Positions 1-7,277 of a stretch of DNA of 64,000 nt are shown here, piece by piece. The stretch is taken from the NCBI GenBank assembly GCA_963811635.1, contig CAWESB010000012.1, forward strand, positions 52,672 to 116,671. The letters run 5' to 3'. Every line of letters starts with the position of its first letter. Position 1 is the first letter of the stretch. Position numbers and translations under genes: made by a program. The stretch is from JAIBJN01 sp963811635. Lineage in GTDB: Bacteria > Actinomycetota > Thermoleophilia > Gaiellales > Gaiellaceae. Under the pieces are notes generated by a model. The model searched no databases and had not been told where the DNA came from. It saw nothing but the letters and a program-made list of their open reading frames with translations.

Positions 1-684
1 GAGGTAGTGACCGGAGAGGGCGTCGAGGCGGCCCGAGGCGAGCGCCCGCACGAGCCGCGGCGCCAGCTCCGGCGGCGTCCAGGGCGCGTCGTCGCCAAAG
101 TTGTCCCCGATCAGATCCGTGCGGACGAGGCCGGGGCTGATCGAGAAGACGGGGATGCCGTGCGGCTCGAGCTGGTTCGCGAGCGTCTCGCTGAAGCGGT
201 GCACTCCGGCCTTGCTGGCGCTGTAGGCCGTCGAGGTGCTGCCCGGCAGGTACGCGGCGCCGCTGGCGACGTTGACGATGCGCCCGCTCCCGCGCGCGAT
301 CATGCCCGGGATCACCGTCCGGCAGCAGAGGTACACGCCGAGCAGGTTGACCTCGAGGACATGCCACCACTCCTCCGGCTCGACGTCCCACGCGGCCTCC
401 TCCCAGAGCGCGATCCCGGCGTTGTTGACGAGGAGGTCGAGCGGGCCGAGCTCCGCCTCGGCGGTGGCGACCATCCGCTCGACGTCGGCACGCTTGGATA
501 CGTCCGCCTCGATCGCGATGCCGCCGATCTCGGCGGCGGTCTGCTCGACCTGTTCGCGCGTCCGCGCCGAGACGGCAACCCGGGCTCCCGCACTGGCAAG
601 CTCGAGTGCGACCCCACGGCCGATCCCGCGGCCGCCGCCCGTGACGAGCGCGACCTTTCCCGCGAGCTCCGAGCCAGAGGCCAT
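1..684 (-). CDS. SDR-family NAD(P)-dependent oxidoreductase (C-terminus beyond window)
   Basis: Classical short-chain dehydrogenase/reductase; 228 residues are visible and the end lies outside the window. The glycine-rich cofactor site TGGGRGIGRG is at residues 15-24, NNAG at 87-90, the catalytic Ser in NVASGAAY near 141 and the YSASK Tyr/Lys pair near 154-158. The domain is therefore catalytically complete except for its C-terminal tail. The substrate cannot be read from the sequence. The ATG at 684 is preceded by GGGGAGG almost touching the start codon, so the leader is very short. The gene is divergent from rpiA across about 26 bp. Confidence 0.9.
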   Translation of the reverse strand, partial: MASGSELAGKVALVTGGGRGIGRGVALELASAGARVAVSARTREQVEQTAAEIGGIAIEADVSKRADVERMVATAEAELGPLDLLVNNAGIALWEEAAWDVEPEEWWHVLEVNLLGVYLCCRTVIPGMIARGSGRIVNVASGAAYLPGSTSTAYSASKAGVHRFSETLANQLEPHGIPVFSISPGLVRTDLIGDNFGDDAPWTPPELAPRLVRALASGRLDALSGHYL

Positions 685-693
685 CCTCCCCGG

Positions 694-703
694 ATCCTAC
701 GCT
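694..703. promoter_or_regulatory. Overlapping divergent -10 elements (SDR / rpiA)
   Basis: On the plus strand TACGCT (698-703) lies 7 nt before the rpiA ATG, predicting a leaderless mRNA. On the minus strand TAGGAT (694-699) lies 9 nt before the SDR ATG. The two hexamers share the central TA, so one roughly 10-bp site probably serves both directions. Inference from sequence only. Confidence 0.55.
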
Positions 704-710
704 GATCGGG

Positions 711-1349
711 ATGAGCGTCGAGGACGAGAAGCGCCTCGCGGCCGAGGCTGCCGCGGAGCTCGCGGAGGACGGCATGCTCGTCGGGCTCGGGACCGGCTCG
801 ACCGTGGCCTGGTTCCTGCCCGCCCTGGCGCGGCGCGGCCTGCGCCTGCGCTGCGTCGCCACCTCGCTCCAGACGGAGAATGCGGCGCGCGAGCTCGGGC
901 TCGCCGTGGAGCCGTTCGACGAGATCGAGCGGCTCGACCTCGCCGTCGACGGCGCCGATCAGATCGCGCCCGACGGCTGGGTGGTGAAAGGGGGCGGCGC
1001 GGCGCACACGCGCGAGAAGGTCGTCGCCGCCGCCGCGGAGCGGTTCGTCGTCATCGCCTCGTCCGACAAGCTCGTCGAGGCGATCGCGCCGCCGATCCCG
1101 CTGGAGATCCTCGTCTACGGCGCGCGCGCCACGCTGGCCCTCGCCGCGCCGGCCGAGCTCAGGGAGGTCGCGCCGAGCCCCGACGGCGGCCTCATCGCCG
1201 ACTACCTGGGGCCGGTCGACGACCCGTACACCCTCGCGGAGCGGCTCGCGGCCGTCCCCGGCGTCGTCGAGCACGGCCTCTTCCCGCCCGAGCTCGTGTC
1301 CGCGATCCTGATCGGGCACGGAGACGAGGTCGAGCGCCGGACCGTGTAA
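711..1349 (+). CDS. rpiA: Ribose-5-phosphate isomerase A
   Basis: Interconverts ribose 5-phosphate and ribulose 5-phosphate in the cytosolic pentose phosphate pathway. The 212-residue protein has the family signatures in order: phosphate-binding GLGTGSTVAWF (25-35), DGADQI with Asp80 and Asp83, and KGGGAAHTREKVV with Lys93 and Glu102, which match the catalytic Asp/Asp/Lys/Glu set of RpiA. Length is typical (about 210-230). No RBS is visible; the ATG follows a TACGCT hexamer by 7 nt, so the transcript is probably leaderless. It stands alone between the divergent SDR gene and the molybdoenzyme gene. Confidence 0.95.
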   Translation: MSVEDEKRLAAEAAAELAEDGMLVGLGTGSTVAWFLPALARRGLRLRCVATSLQTENAARELGLAVEPFDEIERLDLAVDGADQIAPDGWVVKGGGAAHTREKVVAAAAERFVVIASSDKLVEAIAPPIPLEILVYGARATLALAAPAELREVAPSPDGGLIADYLGPVDDPYTLAERLAAVPGVVEHGLFPPELVSAILIGHGDEVERRTV

Positions 1350-1401
1350 CGCCGGACGTGCTCGTGCGACTAAGCTCGCGTCAACGAGCGAGAGGACGGG
1401 C

Positions 1402-2004
1402 ATGGCCTACATCACGCGCGGCTTTCGCGGCCGGGGCGAGACCGACCAGAGCGGGCGAATCCCTCCCGGGCAGTACGAGACTCACGACTTCCCGGTGCTC
1501 TCGGCGGGCCCGACGCCGCACACGCCGCTCGAGACGTGGACCTTCACGATCTCGGAGGGCGGCGAGGAGCTCGCGCGCTGGACCTGGGACGAGCTGCTGG
1601 CGCTCCCGAGCGAAACGATCACGAGGGACATCCACTGCGTCACCAAGTGGTCGAAGCTCGACACGACCTGGGAAGGCGTCTCCGTAGACACGTTGCTCGA
1701 GGGCGTCGAGACCGACTCCGGCTACGTGACCGCGTGGAGCGACGGCGGCTACACGACGAACCTCCCGCTCGAGGACGTCACCGGCGGCAAGGCCTGGGTC
1801 GCATACGGCTACGACGGCGAGCCGCTCGATCCCGAGCACGGCGGGCCGGCCCGCCTGCTCGTCCCGCACCTGTACTTCTGGAAGAGCGCCAAGTGGGTGC
1901 GCGGCCTGCGGCTCACGGACGAGGACGACCCCGGCTTCTGGGAGTCCCTCGGCTACCACCTCTACGGAGACCCGTGGCGGGAGCAGCGGTACTGGGGCGA
2001 CTAA
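1402..2004 (+). CDS. Sulfite-oxidase-like molybdopterin-dependent oxidoreductase
   Basis: A 200-residue single-domain protein of the sulfite oxidase / MsrP (YedY) molybdopterin fold. The Mo-ligand cysteine is Cys79 in RDIHCVTKWS, followed by WEGV and by PLEDV...AYGYDGEPL...HGGPARLLVPHLY, the family's conserved core. No twin-arginine or signal peptide is seen, so it is probably cytosolic, unlike periplasmic MsrP. A TAAGCT -10 candidate is at 1371-1376 and GAGAGG precedes the ATG. The next two genes (ferredoxin-reductase-like, zinc ribbon) probably supply or assist electron transfer. The substrate is unknown. Confidence 0.88.
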   Translation: MAYITRGFRGRGETDQSGRIPPGQYETHDFPVLSAGPTPHTPLETWTFTISEGGEELARWTWDELLALPSETITRDIHCVTKWSKLDTTWEGVSVDTLLEGVETDSGYVTAWSDGGYTTNLPLEDVTGGKAWVAYGYDGEPLDPEHGGPARLLVPHLYFWKSAKWVRGLRLTDEDDPGFWESLGYHLYGDPWREQRYWGD

Positions 2005-2071
2005 GGGCTTTAAGCGGAATGAGCCATCCCGTCTCGCCGCCAGCCGGGGGGTCATCATCCCGCTAGGAACC

Positions 2072-2806
2072 CTGACGCCGCTCCGCTGGCTCTTGGCGGA
2101 GGTTGTCGAGCTCGTGCCCGAGACGCCCCGGGTCACGAGCCTGGCGCTCGACGTCCCGGGCTGGGCGGGCCACCGGCCCGGGCAGCACGTCGACGTGCGC
2201 CTCACTGCCGAGGACGGCTACCAGGCCGAGCGAAGCTACTCGATCGCGACGCCCGCGGACGGGGAGCGTCTCGTCCTCACCGTCGAGAAGCTGGAGGACG
2301 GCGAGGTCTCGCCGTTCCTGACAGAGGAGCTGCGGCCCGGCGACCGCTTCGAGCTCCGCGGCCCCATCGGCGGCTACTTCGTCTGGGACGGATCCTCCCC
2401 GGGGCCGCTGCACCTCGTCGCCGGCGGCTCGGGCGTCGTGCCGCTGACGGCGATGCTCCGCCACCGGGCGGCGGCCGGGCGCGATGGTCCGGCGACCCTG
2501 CTCTACTCGTCGCGGGCGTTCGCAGACGTCATCTATCGCGAGGAGCTGGACCGGCTCGCCGCGAACGATCCCGGGCTGACGGTCGCCTACACGCTCACCC
2601 GCGACCAGCCCGAAGGTTGGACGGGGTTCGAGCGCCGCATCGACGAGGACATGCTCGCAGAGGTGTTCGGCGGAGCCGACCCCGAGGCGACCGCGTTCGT
2701 CTGCGGCCCGACCCGTTTCGTCGAGGTGGCCGCCGAGGGTCTCGTCGGCCTAGGCTACGACCCGAGCCGCGTCCGCACGGAGCGGTTCGGCCCCAGCGGG
2801 AGGTAG
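2072..2806 (+). CDS. Ferredoxin/oxygenase reductase-type FAD/NAD(P) flavoprotein
   Basis: Ferredoxin-NADP reductase superfamily protein without an iron-sulfur domain. The FAD-binding RSYSIA and preceding RPGQHVDVRL, the NAD(P)-binding GGSGVVP and the C-terminal FVCGPTRFVE are all present. It probably delivers NAD(P)H electrons to the upstream molybdoenzyme. The start is uncertain: TTG at 2093 would remove LRW, and related N-termini, as I recall them, keep a Trp just before the first beta strand. The only start-like codon upstream is CTG 2072, with no ATG/GTG/TTG back into the preceding gene. I show 2072; the conservative alternative is 2093. Confidence 0.85.
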   Translation: MTPLRWLLAEVVELVPETPRVTSLALDVPGWAGHRPGQHVDVRLTAEDGYQAERSYSIATPADGERLVLTVEKLEDGEVSPFLTEELRPGDRFELRGPIGGYFVWDGSSPGPLHLVAGGSGVVPLTAMLRHRAAAGRDGPATLLYSSRAFADVIYREELDRLAANDPGLTVAYTLTRDQPEGWTGFERRIDEDMLAEVFGGADPEATAFVCGPTRFVEVAAEGLVGLGYDPSRVRTERFGPSGR

Positions 2807-2810
2807 AGCG

Positions 2811-3086
2811 ATGGAGAGCGCGGATCTGATGCTCGACGGGAACGCGATCGGCGGCCTGCTCGGCGAGGTCTTCGTCGAGGAGATGACCGTGGCCTTGTCT
2901 ACCTGCGCGGCCTGCGGCGCCGTCCGGGAGATCGGGGAGCTGCACGTCTATGCCCGCGTCCCGGGCACAGTCGTGCGCTGTCCCGGCTGCGAGGCGATCC
3001 TCATGCGAGTCACCCACGGCTCCGGCCGCATGTGGCTCGACCTGCGCGGGATCAGCTGCCTCGAGCTGCGCGTGCCCGAAGGCTAG
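2811..3086 (+). CDS. Small four-cysteine zinc-ribbon protein (DUF6510-like)
   Basis: A 91-residue protein with paired CxxC motifs, Cys32/Cys35 (CAAC) and Cys57/Cys60 (CPGC), forming a likely zinc ribbon, an N-terminal LDGNAIGGLLGEVF helix and a C-terminal WLDLRGISCLEL strand. It resembles the actinobacterial DUF6510 family, which I recall next to sulfite-oxidase-like and ferredoxin-reductase-like genes, as here. It begins 4 nt after the reductase stop, so it is cotranscribed. The role is unknown; an accessory or metal-site function for the molybdoenzyme is inference from context only. Confidence 0.8.
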   Translation: MESADLMLDGNAIGGLLGEVFVEEMTVALSTCAACGAVREIGELHVYARVPGTVVRCPGCEAILMRVTHGSGRMWLDLRGISCLELRVPEG

Positions 3087-3090
3087 CCGC

Positions 3091-3546
3091 ATGGGCGCGC
3101 GGCCCTTTGAGGAACGTGAGGCGGACGCCCTGCGGCGGTGCGACACGCAGATCGAGTGGTACTCGACGCACTCCACGTGGGCATGGCGGTCGTTCGCCCT
3201 CGTGCAGTCCGCCGCGGTCGCGCTTGCGGCGGCGACGCCGGTGCTCATCCTCTGGTCGGCCCTCCCCAAGGCCGTCCAGGCGCTCCCGGCCGCCCTAGCG
3301 TCGGTCGCCGCGGGCCTCGCTGGCACATTCCGCTGGCTCCAGAACAAGGGGCGCTGGTCGTACGCGGCCGAGGCGCTCAAGAGCGAGCGCGTTCAATACG
3401 ACACACGGACGCCTCCGAGCTACGGACCGGAACTCGACCAGGACGAGGCCCTATCCAGGTTCGTGCGCCGGATCGAGGAGATCTCCATGACCGAGGTCTC
3501 CGAGTGGCGGAGCGATCTGTCGCGGCCCGCCTCGTCCGGGTCGTAG
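3091..3546 (+). CDS. Two-TM membrane protein, DUF4231-like
   Basis: 151 residues starting at the ATG 4 nt after the previous stop. Two hydrophobic helices (about residues 32-52 and 58-76) form a hairpin flanked by charged N- and C-terminal segments ending in SEWRSDLSRPASSGS. The pattern (Tyr/Trp-rich pre-helix, FRWLQNKGRWSYAAEALKSER after helix 2) fits the DUF4231/SLATT-type small membrane family. In other genomes SLATT proteins are proposed effectors of nucleotide-based defence, but nothing here shows a sensor partner. Function unknown. Confidence 0.75.
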   Translation: MGARPFEEREADALRRCDTQIEWYSTHSTWAWRSFALVQSAAVALAAATPVLILWSALPKAVQALPAALASVAAGLAGTFRWLQNKGRWSYAAEALKSERVQYDTRTPPSYGPELDQDEALSRFVRRIEEISMTEVSEWRSDLSRPASSGS

Positions 3547-3564
3547 CCCGTCCGTCGCGACCGT

Positions 3565-3570
3565 CAGACT
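3565..3570 (+). promoter_or_regulatory. Possible -10 element for smc
   Basis: CAGACT lies exactly 7 nt before the in-frame CTG at 3578, the same geometry as the TANNNT hexamers in front of other leaderless genes here (rpiA, rnhB, comM). It lacks the T at position 1. It is reported because it supports CTG 3578 as the SMC start. Confidence 0.3.
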
Positions 3571-3577
3571 TCACGCC

Positions 3578-5746
3578 CTGTACCTCCGAGCAGTCAAGAT
3601 CCGCGGCTTCAAGTCGTTCCCGGATCCGGTTGAGGTTCGCCTCGAGCCGGGCGTCGCCGTGGTCGTCGGCCCGAACGGCTCGGGCAAGTCGAACATCTCC
3701 GACGCAATCGTCTGGGCGGCTGGGAGCCTGAGCCCGAGCGAGCTTCGCGCCGAGAAGCCCGAGGACGTCCTCTACGTCGGCTCGAAAGACAAGCCCGCCG
3801 CCGACTGGTGCGAGGTCGAGCTCCTCTTCGACAACGACGCTGGCGACGGGCCGCTGGATGTGGCCGAGCTCTCGATCGTCCGCCGCCTGCACCGCGGCGG
3901 CGAGGGCGAATACCTCGTCAACCGGGCGCGCGTCCGCCGCACGGACGTCGTCGAGCTCCTGGCCGACATCGGCCTCGCCGGCGAGCGGCACTCGATCATC
4001 GGTCAGGGGCGGGTGGAGGAGATCCTCGTCTCGAAGCCGGAGGAGCGGCGCGCGCTCGTCGAGGAGGCCGCGGGACTGGGCAAGTTCAAGCGCCGCCGCC
4101 ACCGTGCCGAGCTGAAGCTCGCGCGCGTCCAGGTGCAGGTCGAGCGGGCGCGCGACCTCGAGGACGAGGTCCGCAAACGCCTGCGCCCTCTCGCGCTGCA
4201 GGCGAGCGCCGCCGAGCGCGCCGAGAAGCTCGGCGTCGAGATCGACGGCCTGCGGACGCGCCTCGCGGCCGCGGAGCTCGAGGTCATCGACCGCCGCTTC
4301 GCCGAGGTCGACGAGCGGCTGACCGAAGCGACGCAGGAGCGCCGCCGCCGCGACGAGCGGCTCGAGGGCGTCCTCGCCGAGCGGCGCCGGGCCGAGGACG
4401 GCCTGGCCGAGGCGGCCGGGAAGCACGAGCAGGCGACCGCGGCTCTCTACCGCCTGCGCAGCGCGGTCGAGCGCCTGGAGCTGAGGCGCGAACGGGCGGA
4501 GGAGACCGCGGCGGCGCTGCGCGCGGACGCCGACCGTCCCCGCCTTCCGAGCCCGCCGAAGCCGCCGAGCTACGAGCGCGCGCTCACCGCCGCGGCAACG
4601 TGGGCGCCCGAGCAGGTCGACCTCGCCGAGGCCGTGGCACGCCTGGAACGGGCGCAGGCCGAACGGCGCGACGCGCTCGTGGCGCTCTCCGGAGGGGAGA
4701 GCTGGTTCGCCGCCGACTCGGCCGCGGTCGCGCCGGAGCCGGAGCCAACGCGCCGGGAGGATCTGCTGCGCATGCTCGCCGAAATCGTGCAGCGCGCCGC
4801 CGGTTCGCTGGCGATCGCCGGGGAGCGCGCGTCGCGGCTCGAGTCGCCGCTGCGGGCTCGGGTCGACGCCGGCGGCAGCCGGGCGGGCGAGCTCGGCGAG
4901 GAGCTCCGCCGCCTCGGAGGGCTCGAGGCGGAGCTGCGTCGTGCGGCGTCCGAGGCCGCGGAGCGGCTCTCCGCGGTCGGGATCGAGAGGGCACGGCTCG
5001 AGGCCGAACGCGAGGAGGTCCTACGCCGTCTCCCCGAGGACACGGAGGCCGAGGCGCTCTCCGAGGAGGAGGCCGACGAGCTGCGCGCCCAGCTCTCGCG
5101 CCTGGAGCGGCGCCGCGAGGCGCTCGGACAGGTGAACCCGCTCGCCGCCGAGGAGCACGCGCGGGAGAAGGAGCGGCTCGAGGAGCTGAGCATTCAGCGG
5201 GAGGATCTCGAGCGGTCGCTCGCCGAGCTGGAGGCGCTGCGGGACGAGCTCGCCGAGACGGTCGAGCGCCGCTTCGAGGAGACGCTCGGCGAGGTCGAGC
5301 GGCACTTCGAGGAGGTCGCGGCGACGCTCTTCCCGGGCGGTCGCGGCCGGCTGCTCCGCGTCGAGGACGAGGAGGGGGGCGAGGCCGGCATCGAGCTCGA
5401 GCTCCAGCCCGCCGGCAAGCGGGTCACCCGGCTGTCGCTCCTCTCGGGCGGTGAGAAGGCTCTCGGGGCGATCTCGTTCCTCTTCGCGCTCTTCCTCGCG
5501 CGGCCGTGCCCGTTCTACCTGCTCGACGAGGTCGAGGCCGCCCTCGACGACGCGAACATCGGCCGCTTCACGGAGCTCCTGCAGCGCTTCGCCGGCCGGG
5601 CGCAGTTCATCGTCGTCACACACCAGAAGAGGACGATCGAGGCCGCCGATATCCTCTACGGCGTGACCATGGGCGCCGACGGGATCTCGCAGATCGTCTC
5701 CAAGCGGCTGGCGGCGGCGTCGGAAGCCGAGGCCCTCAGCGCGTGA
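3578..5746 (+). CDS. smc: Chromosome segregation protein SMC, unusually short
   Basis: ABC-type ATPase of the condensin core. The N-terminal head has YLRAVKIRGFKSF and Walker A GPNGSGKSN (near residue 31), then IGQGRVEEIL and EEAAGLGKFKRRR. The C-terminal head has LGQVNPLA, the signature LLSGGEKAL (near 622), Walker B PFYLLDEVEAALDD (near 647) and the VVTHQKRTIEAAD switch. Total length is 722 residues against about 1150-1200 for bacterial SMC. Arms are roughly 150 residues each and the hinge is reduced to a short Pro-rich stretch with PSYERALTAAA near 330. No ATG/GTG/TTG lies between the in-frame stop at 3488 and GTG 3659, which would cut into the head. CTG 3578 gives the family's usual N-terminus. 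Confidence 0.9.
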   Translation: MYLRAVKIRGFKSFPDPVEVRLEPGVAVVVGPNGSGKSNISDAIVWAAGSLSPSELRAEKPEDVLYVGSKDKPAADWCEVELLFDNDAGDGPLDVAELSIVRRLHRGGEGEYLVNRARVRRTDVVELLADIGLAGERHSIIGQGRVEEILVSKPEERRALVEEAAGLGKFKRRRHRAELKLARVQVQVERARDLEDEVRKRLRPLALQASAAERAEKLGVEIDGLRTRLAAAELEVIDRRFAEVDERLTEATQERRRRDERLEGVLAERRRAEDGLAEAAGKHEQATAALYRLRSAVERLELRRERAEETAAALRADADRPRLPSPPKPPSYERALTAAATWAPEQVDLAEAVARLERAQAERRDALVALSGGESWFAADSAAVAPEPEPTRREDLLRMLAEIVQRAAGSLAIAGERASRLESPLRARVDAGGSRAGELGEELRRLGGLEAELRRAASEAAERLSAVGIERARLEAEREEVLRRLPEDTEAEALSEEEADELRAQLSRLERRREALGQVNPLAAEEHAREKERLEELSIQREDLERSLAELEALRDELAETVERRFEETLGEVERHFEEVAATLFPGGRGRLLRVEDEEGGEAGIELELQPAGKRVTRLSLLSGGEKALGAISFLFALFLARPCPFYLLDEVEAALDDANIGRFTELLQRFAGRAQFIVVTHQKRTIEAADILYGVTMGADGISQIVSKRLAAASEAEALSA

Positions 5747-5913
5747 CTGAAACGAGCCCCGAGCCCAATGAGAGCATTGCCGTCTGGCCGCGCCGCGCGG
5801 CCCGAGGCGGCGTCCTCGGTGGCGCCCATTCCTCACTCGGTGTGAACGCAGCCTGCGTCCTTGCCTCGAACCACCCGGCGCACCCAGTCGGCGAGCCCTC
5901 ACTGGGCTCGTGA
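5743..5913 (+). CDS. Candidate small ORF bridging smc and ftsY
   Basis: A 56-codon open frame whose GTG overlaps the smc stop (GTGA) and whose TGA overlaps the ftsY GTG start (GTGA), so it would couple translation of the two genes. It has no recognisable domain, one cysteine and a Pro/Gly/Ala-rich composition. Third-position G+C is visibly lower than in neighbouring genes, which argues against long-term coding. It may be a real leader/coupling peptide or merely an open spacer. Confidence 0.3.
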   Translation: MTETSPEPNESIAVWPRRAARGGVLGGAHSSLGVNAACVLASNHPAHPVGEPSLGS

Positions 5914-6866
5914 CTCGAAGCTGGACGGAGTTCCTCGACGGCGAGGAGGCTCCGGAGCAGAACGAGGAGCAGGAGCGGGGGTGGTTCGGCCGCCTGCGCG
6001 AGTCGCTGACGGCGAGCCGCCAGGCGCTGACGCGCGAGCTTCTCTTCGACCCGGGCGACGCCGAGGCGTGGGAGCGGATCGAGGAGGCCTTGATTGCGGC
6101 GGACTGCGGCGTGCCCGCCACCGTCGAGATCGTCCAGCGCCTCGAGGAGCGCGAGCCCGCGAGCCAGGCGGAGCTCGTCGACGGACTGGAGGAGGTCGTC
6201 AGGGAGCTCGTCACCGTCGACGGGCAGGAGCAGCTCGCGTTCGGCGGCCCGCCGACGGTCGTCCTCGTCGTCGGCGTCAACGGAACGGGCAAGACGACGA
6301 CAATCGGGAAGCTCGCCTACCGGCTGCACCAGTCGGGCCGCTCCGTCGTCCTCGCCGCAGCGGACACGTTCCGCGCCGCGGCCGAGGAGCAGCTCGAGAT
6401 CTGGTCGGAGCGCGCCGCCGCCGACTTCGTCGGCTCCCAGCGCGGCGCCGACCCGGCGGCGGTCGCCTTCGACGCCATCTCGGCGGCGGAAGCGCGCGGC
6501 CGCGACGTCGTCGTCGTCGACACGGCCGGTCGCCTGCACACGCAGACGAACCTGATGGAGGAGCTCGCCAAGGTGCGGCGCGTGATCGCGCGGCGGCTGG
6601 AGGGCGCCCCGCACGAGACCCTGCTCGTCCTCGACGCGACCACCGGCCAGAACGGCCTCCGCCAGGCGAAGCTCTTCGACGAGGCGGTCGGCGTCACGGG
6701 CGTCGCCTTGACGAAGCTCGACGGCACCGCCAAGGGCGGCGTCGCCGTCGCGATCGCCCACGAGCTCGGCCTGCCGGTCAAGCTCGTCGGCGTGGGCGAG
6801 ACCCTCGACGACCTGCAGCCGTTCGACCCTCAGGACTTCGCGCGGGCCCTTATCGGCCGCGACTAG
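5910..6866 (+). CDS. ftsY: Signal recognition particle receptor FtsY
   Basis: SRP-receptor GTPase that docks ribosome-SRP complexes at the membrane. 318 residues: an acidic N-terminal stretch (1-25), the NG domain with four-helix N part (about 28-110), G1 GVNGTGKTTT (122-131), ADTFRAAAEEQL (151-162), DTAGR (204-208), TKLDGTAKGG (268-277) and the closing GVGETLDDLQPFD. The A domain is very short, so the protein is close to a minimal receptor. It lies between smc and dodecin/ffh, the usual order apart from the dodecin. The GTG start overlaps the stop of the small upstream frame; there is no clear SD. Confidence 0.95.
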   Translation: MTRSWTEFLDGEEAPEQNEEQERGWFGRLRESLTASRQALTRELLFDPGDAEAWERIEEALIAADCGVPATVEIVQRLEEREPASQAELVDGLEEVVRELVTVDGQEQLAFGGPPTVVLVVGVNGTGKTTTIGKLAYRLHQSGRSVVLAAADTFRAAAEEQLEIWSERAAADFVGSQRGADPAAVAFDAISAAEARGRDVVVVDTAGRLHTQTNLMEELAKVRRVIARRLEGAPHETLLVLDATTGQNGLRQAKLFDEAVGVTGVALTKLDGTAKGGVAVAIAHELGLPVKLVGVGETLDDLQPFDPQDFARALIGRD

Positions 6867-6919
6867 CGCCGCGCGCGCAGATTCGTCACCCTCCCGTGCT
6901 CCACCTACGCGGATTCGAG

Positions 6920-6990
6920 CGCTAGGCTCGAAGCGGGGGGCGCCCGACCGATTGGGACGCGGCCGACTTGGGCCAGGTCTGACGCGACCG
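6920..6990 (+). promoter_or_regulatory. Repeated promoter-like element, copy 1
   Basis: The gap between ftsY and the convergent dodecin gene holds CGCTAGGCTCGAAGCGGGGG (TAGGCT at 6923-6928). This matches the start of the rplS leader at 11508 in all but one base over about 20 bp. The first ten or so transcribed bases are shared as well as the -10. No gene follows on the plus strand before ffh, so it may start a short RNA antisense to dodecin, or be a relic. Confidence 0.3.
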
Positions 6991-7012
6991 TGCCCGCCGG
7001 GCCGGGCCGTCC

Positions 7013-7219
7013 TCAGCGCTCGACGCCGAACGCGATATCGACCGTCGTCCGGAACATCGTGATCTCGCCGTTCTCGACGACCGCGCTCATCTCGATGACG
7101 TGCGCGCCGCTGATGTCACGCACCGTCTGCCCGGCCTCCCGGACCGCGACGCGGGCCGCCTCCGCGAAGCTCTCCGGCGACTGGCCGATCACCCTGATCA
7201 CTTTGGCGATGTTCGCCAT
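7013..7219 (-). CDS. Dodecin family flavin-binding protein
   Basis: A 68-residue protein with the dodecin pattern: KVIRVIGQSPESFAEAARVAVREA helix, TVRDISGAHVIEMSA strand and ENGEITMFRTTVDIAFGVE strand. Dodecins assemble as dodecamers that store or buffer FMN/riboflavin in the cytosol. Length is typical (about 65-75). A strong AGGAGGT Shine-Dalgarno lies 5-6 nt upstream of the ATG, unlike the leaderless neighbours. It sits opposite in strand between ftsY and ffh and is divergent from ffh by about 58 bp. Confidence 0.9.
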   Translation of the reverse strand: MANIAKVIRVIGQSPESFAEAARVAVREAGQTVRDISGAHVIEMSAVVENGEITMFRTTVDIAFGVER

Positions 7220-7259
7220 CCTGCTACCTCCTCTGGTCTAAAGCGGAAAACCACACGGC

Positions 7260-7265
7260 TACACT
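7260..7265 (+). promoter_or_regulatory. Candidate -10 of ffh
   Basis: TACACT lies 12 nt before the ffh ATG, predicting a leader of only about 5-6 nt. No SD is visible in that space. Confidence 0.4.
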
Positions 7266-7277
7266 TCCCGCCGGCCC

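Noticed and set aside
3091..3546. SLATT-type CBASS-like defence system
   Set aside because: A lone two-helix membrane protein with no nucleotidyltransferase or other sensor nearby.
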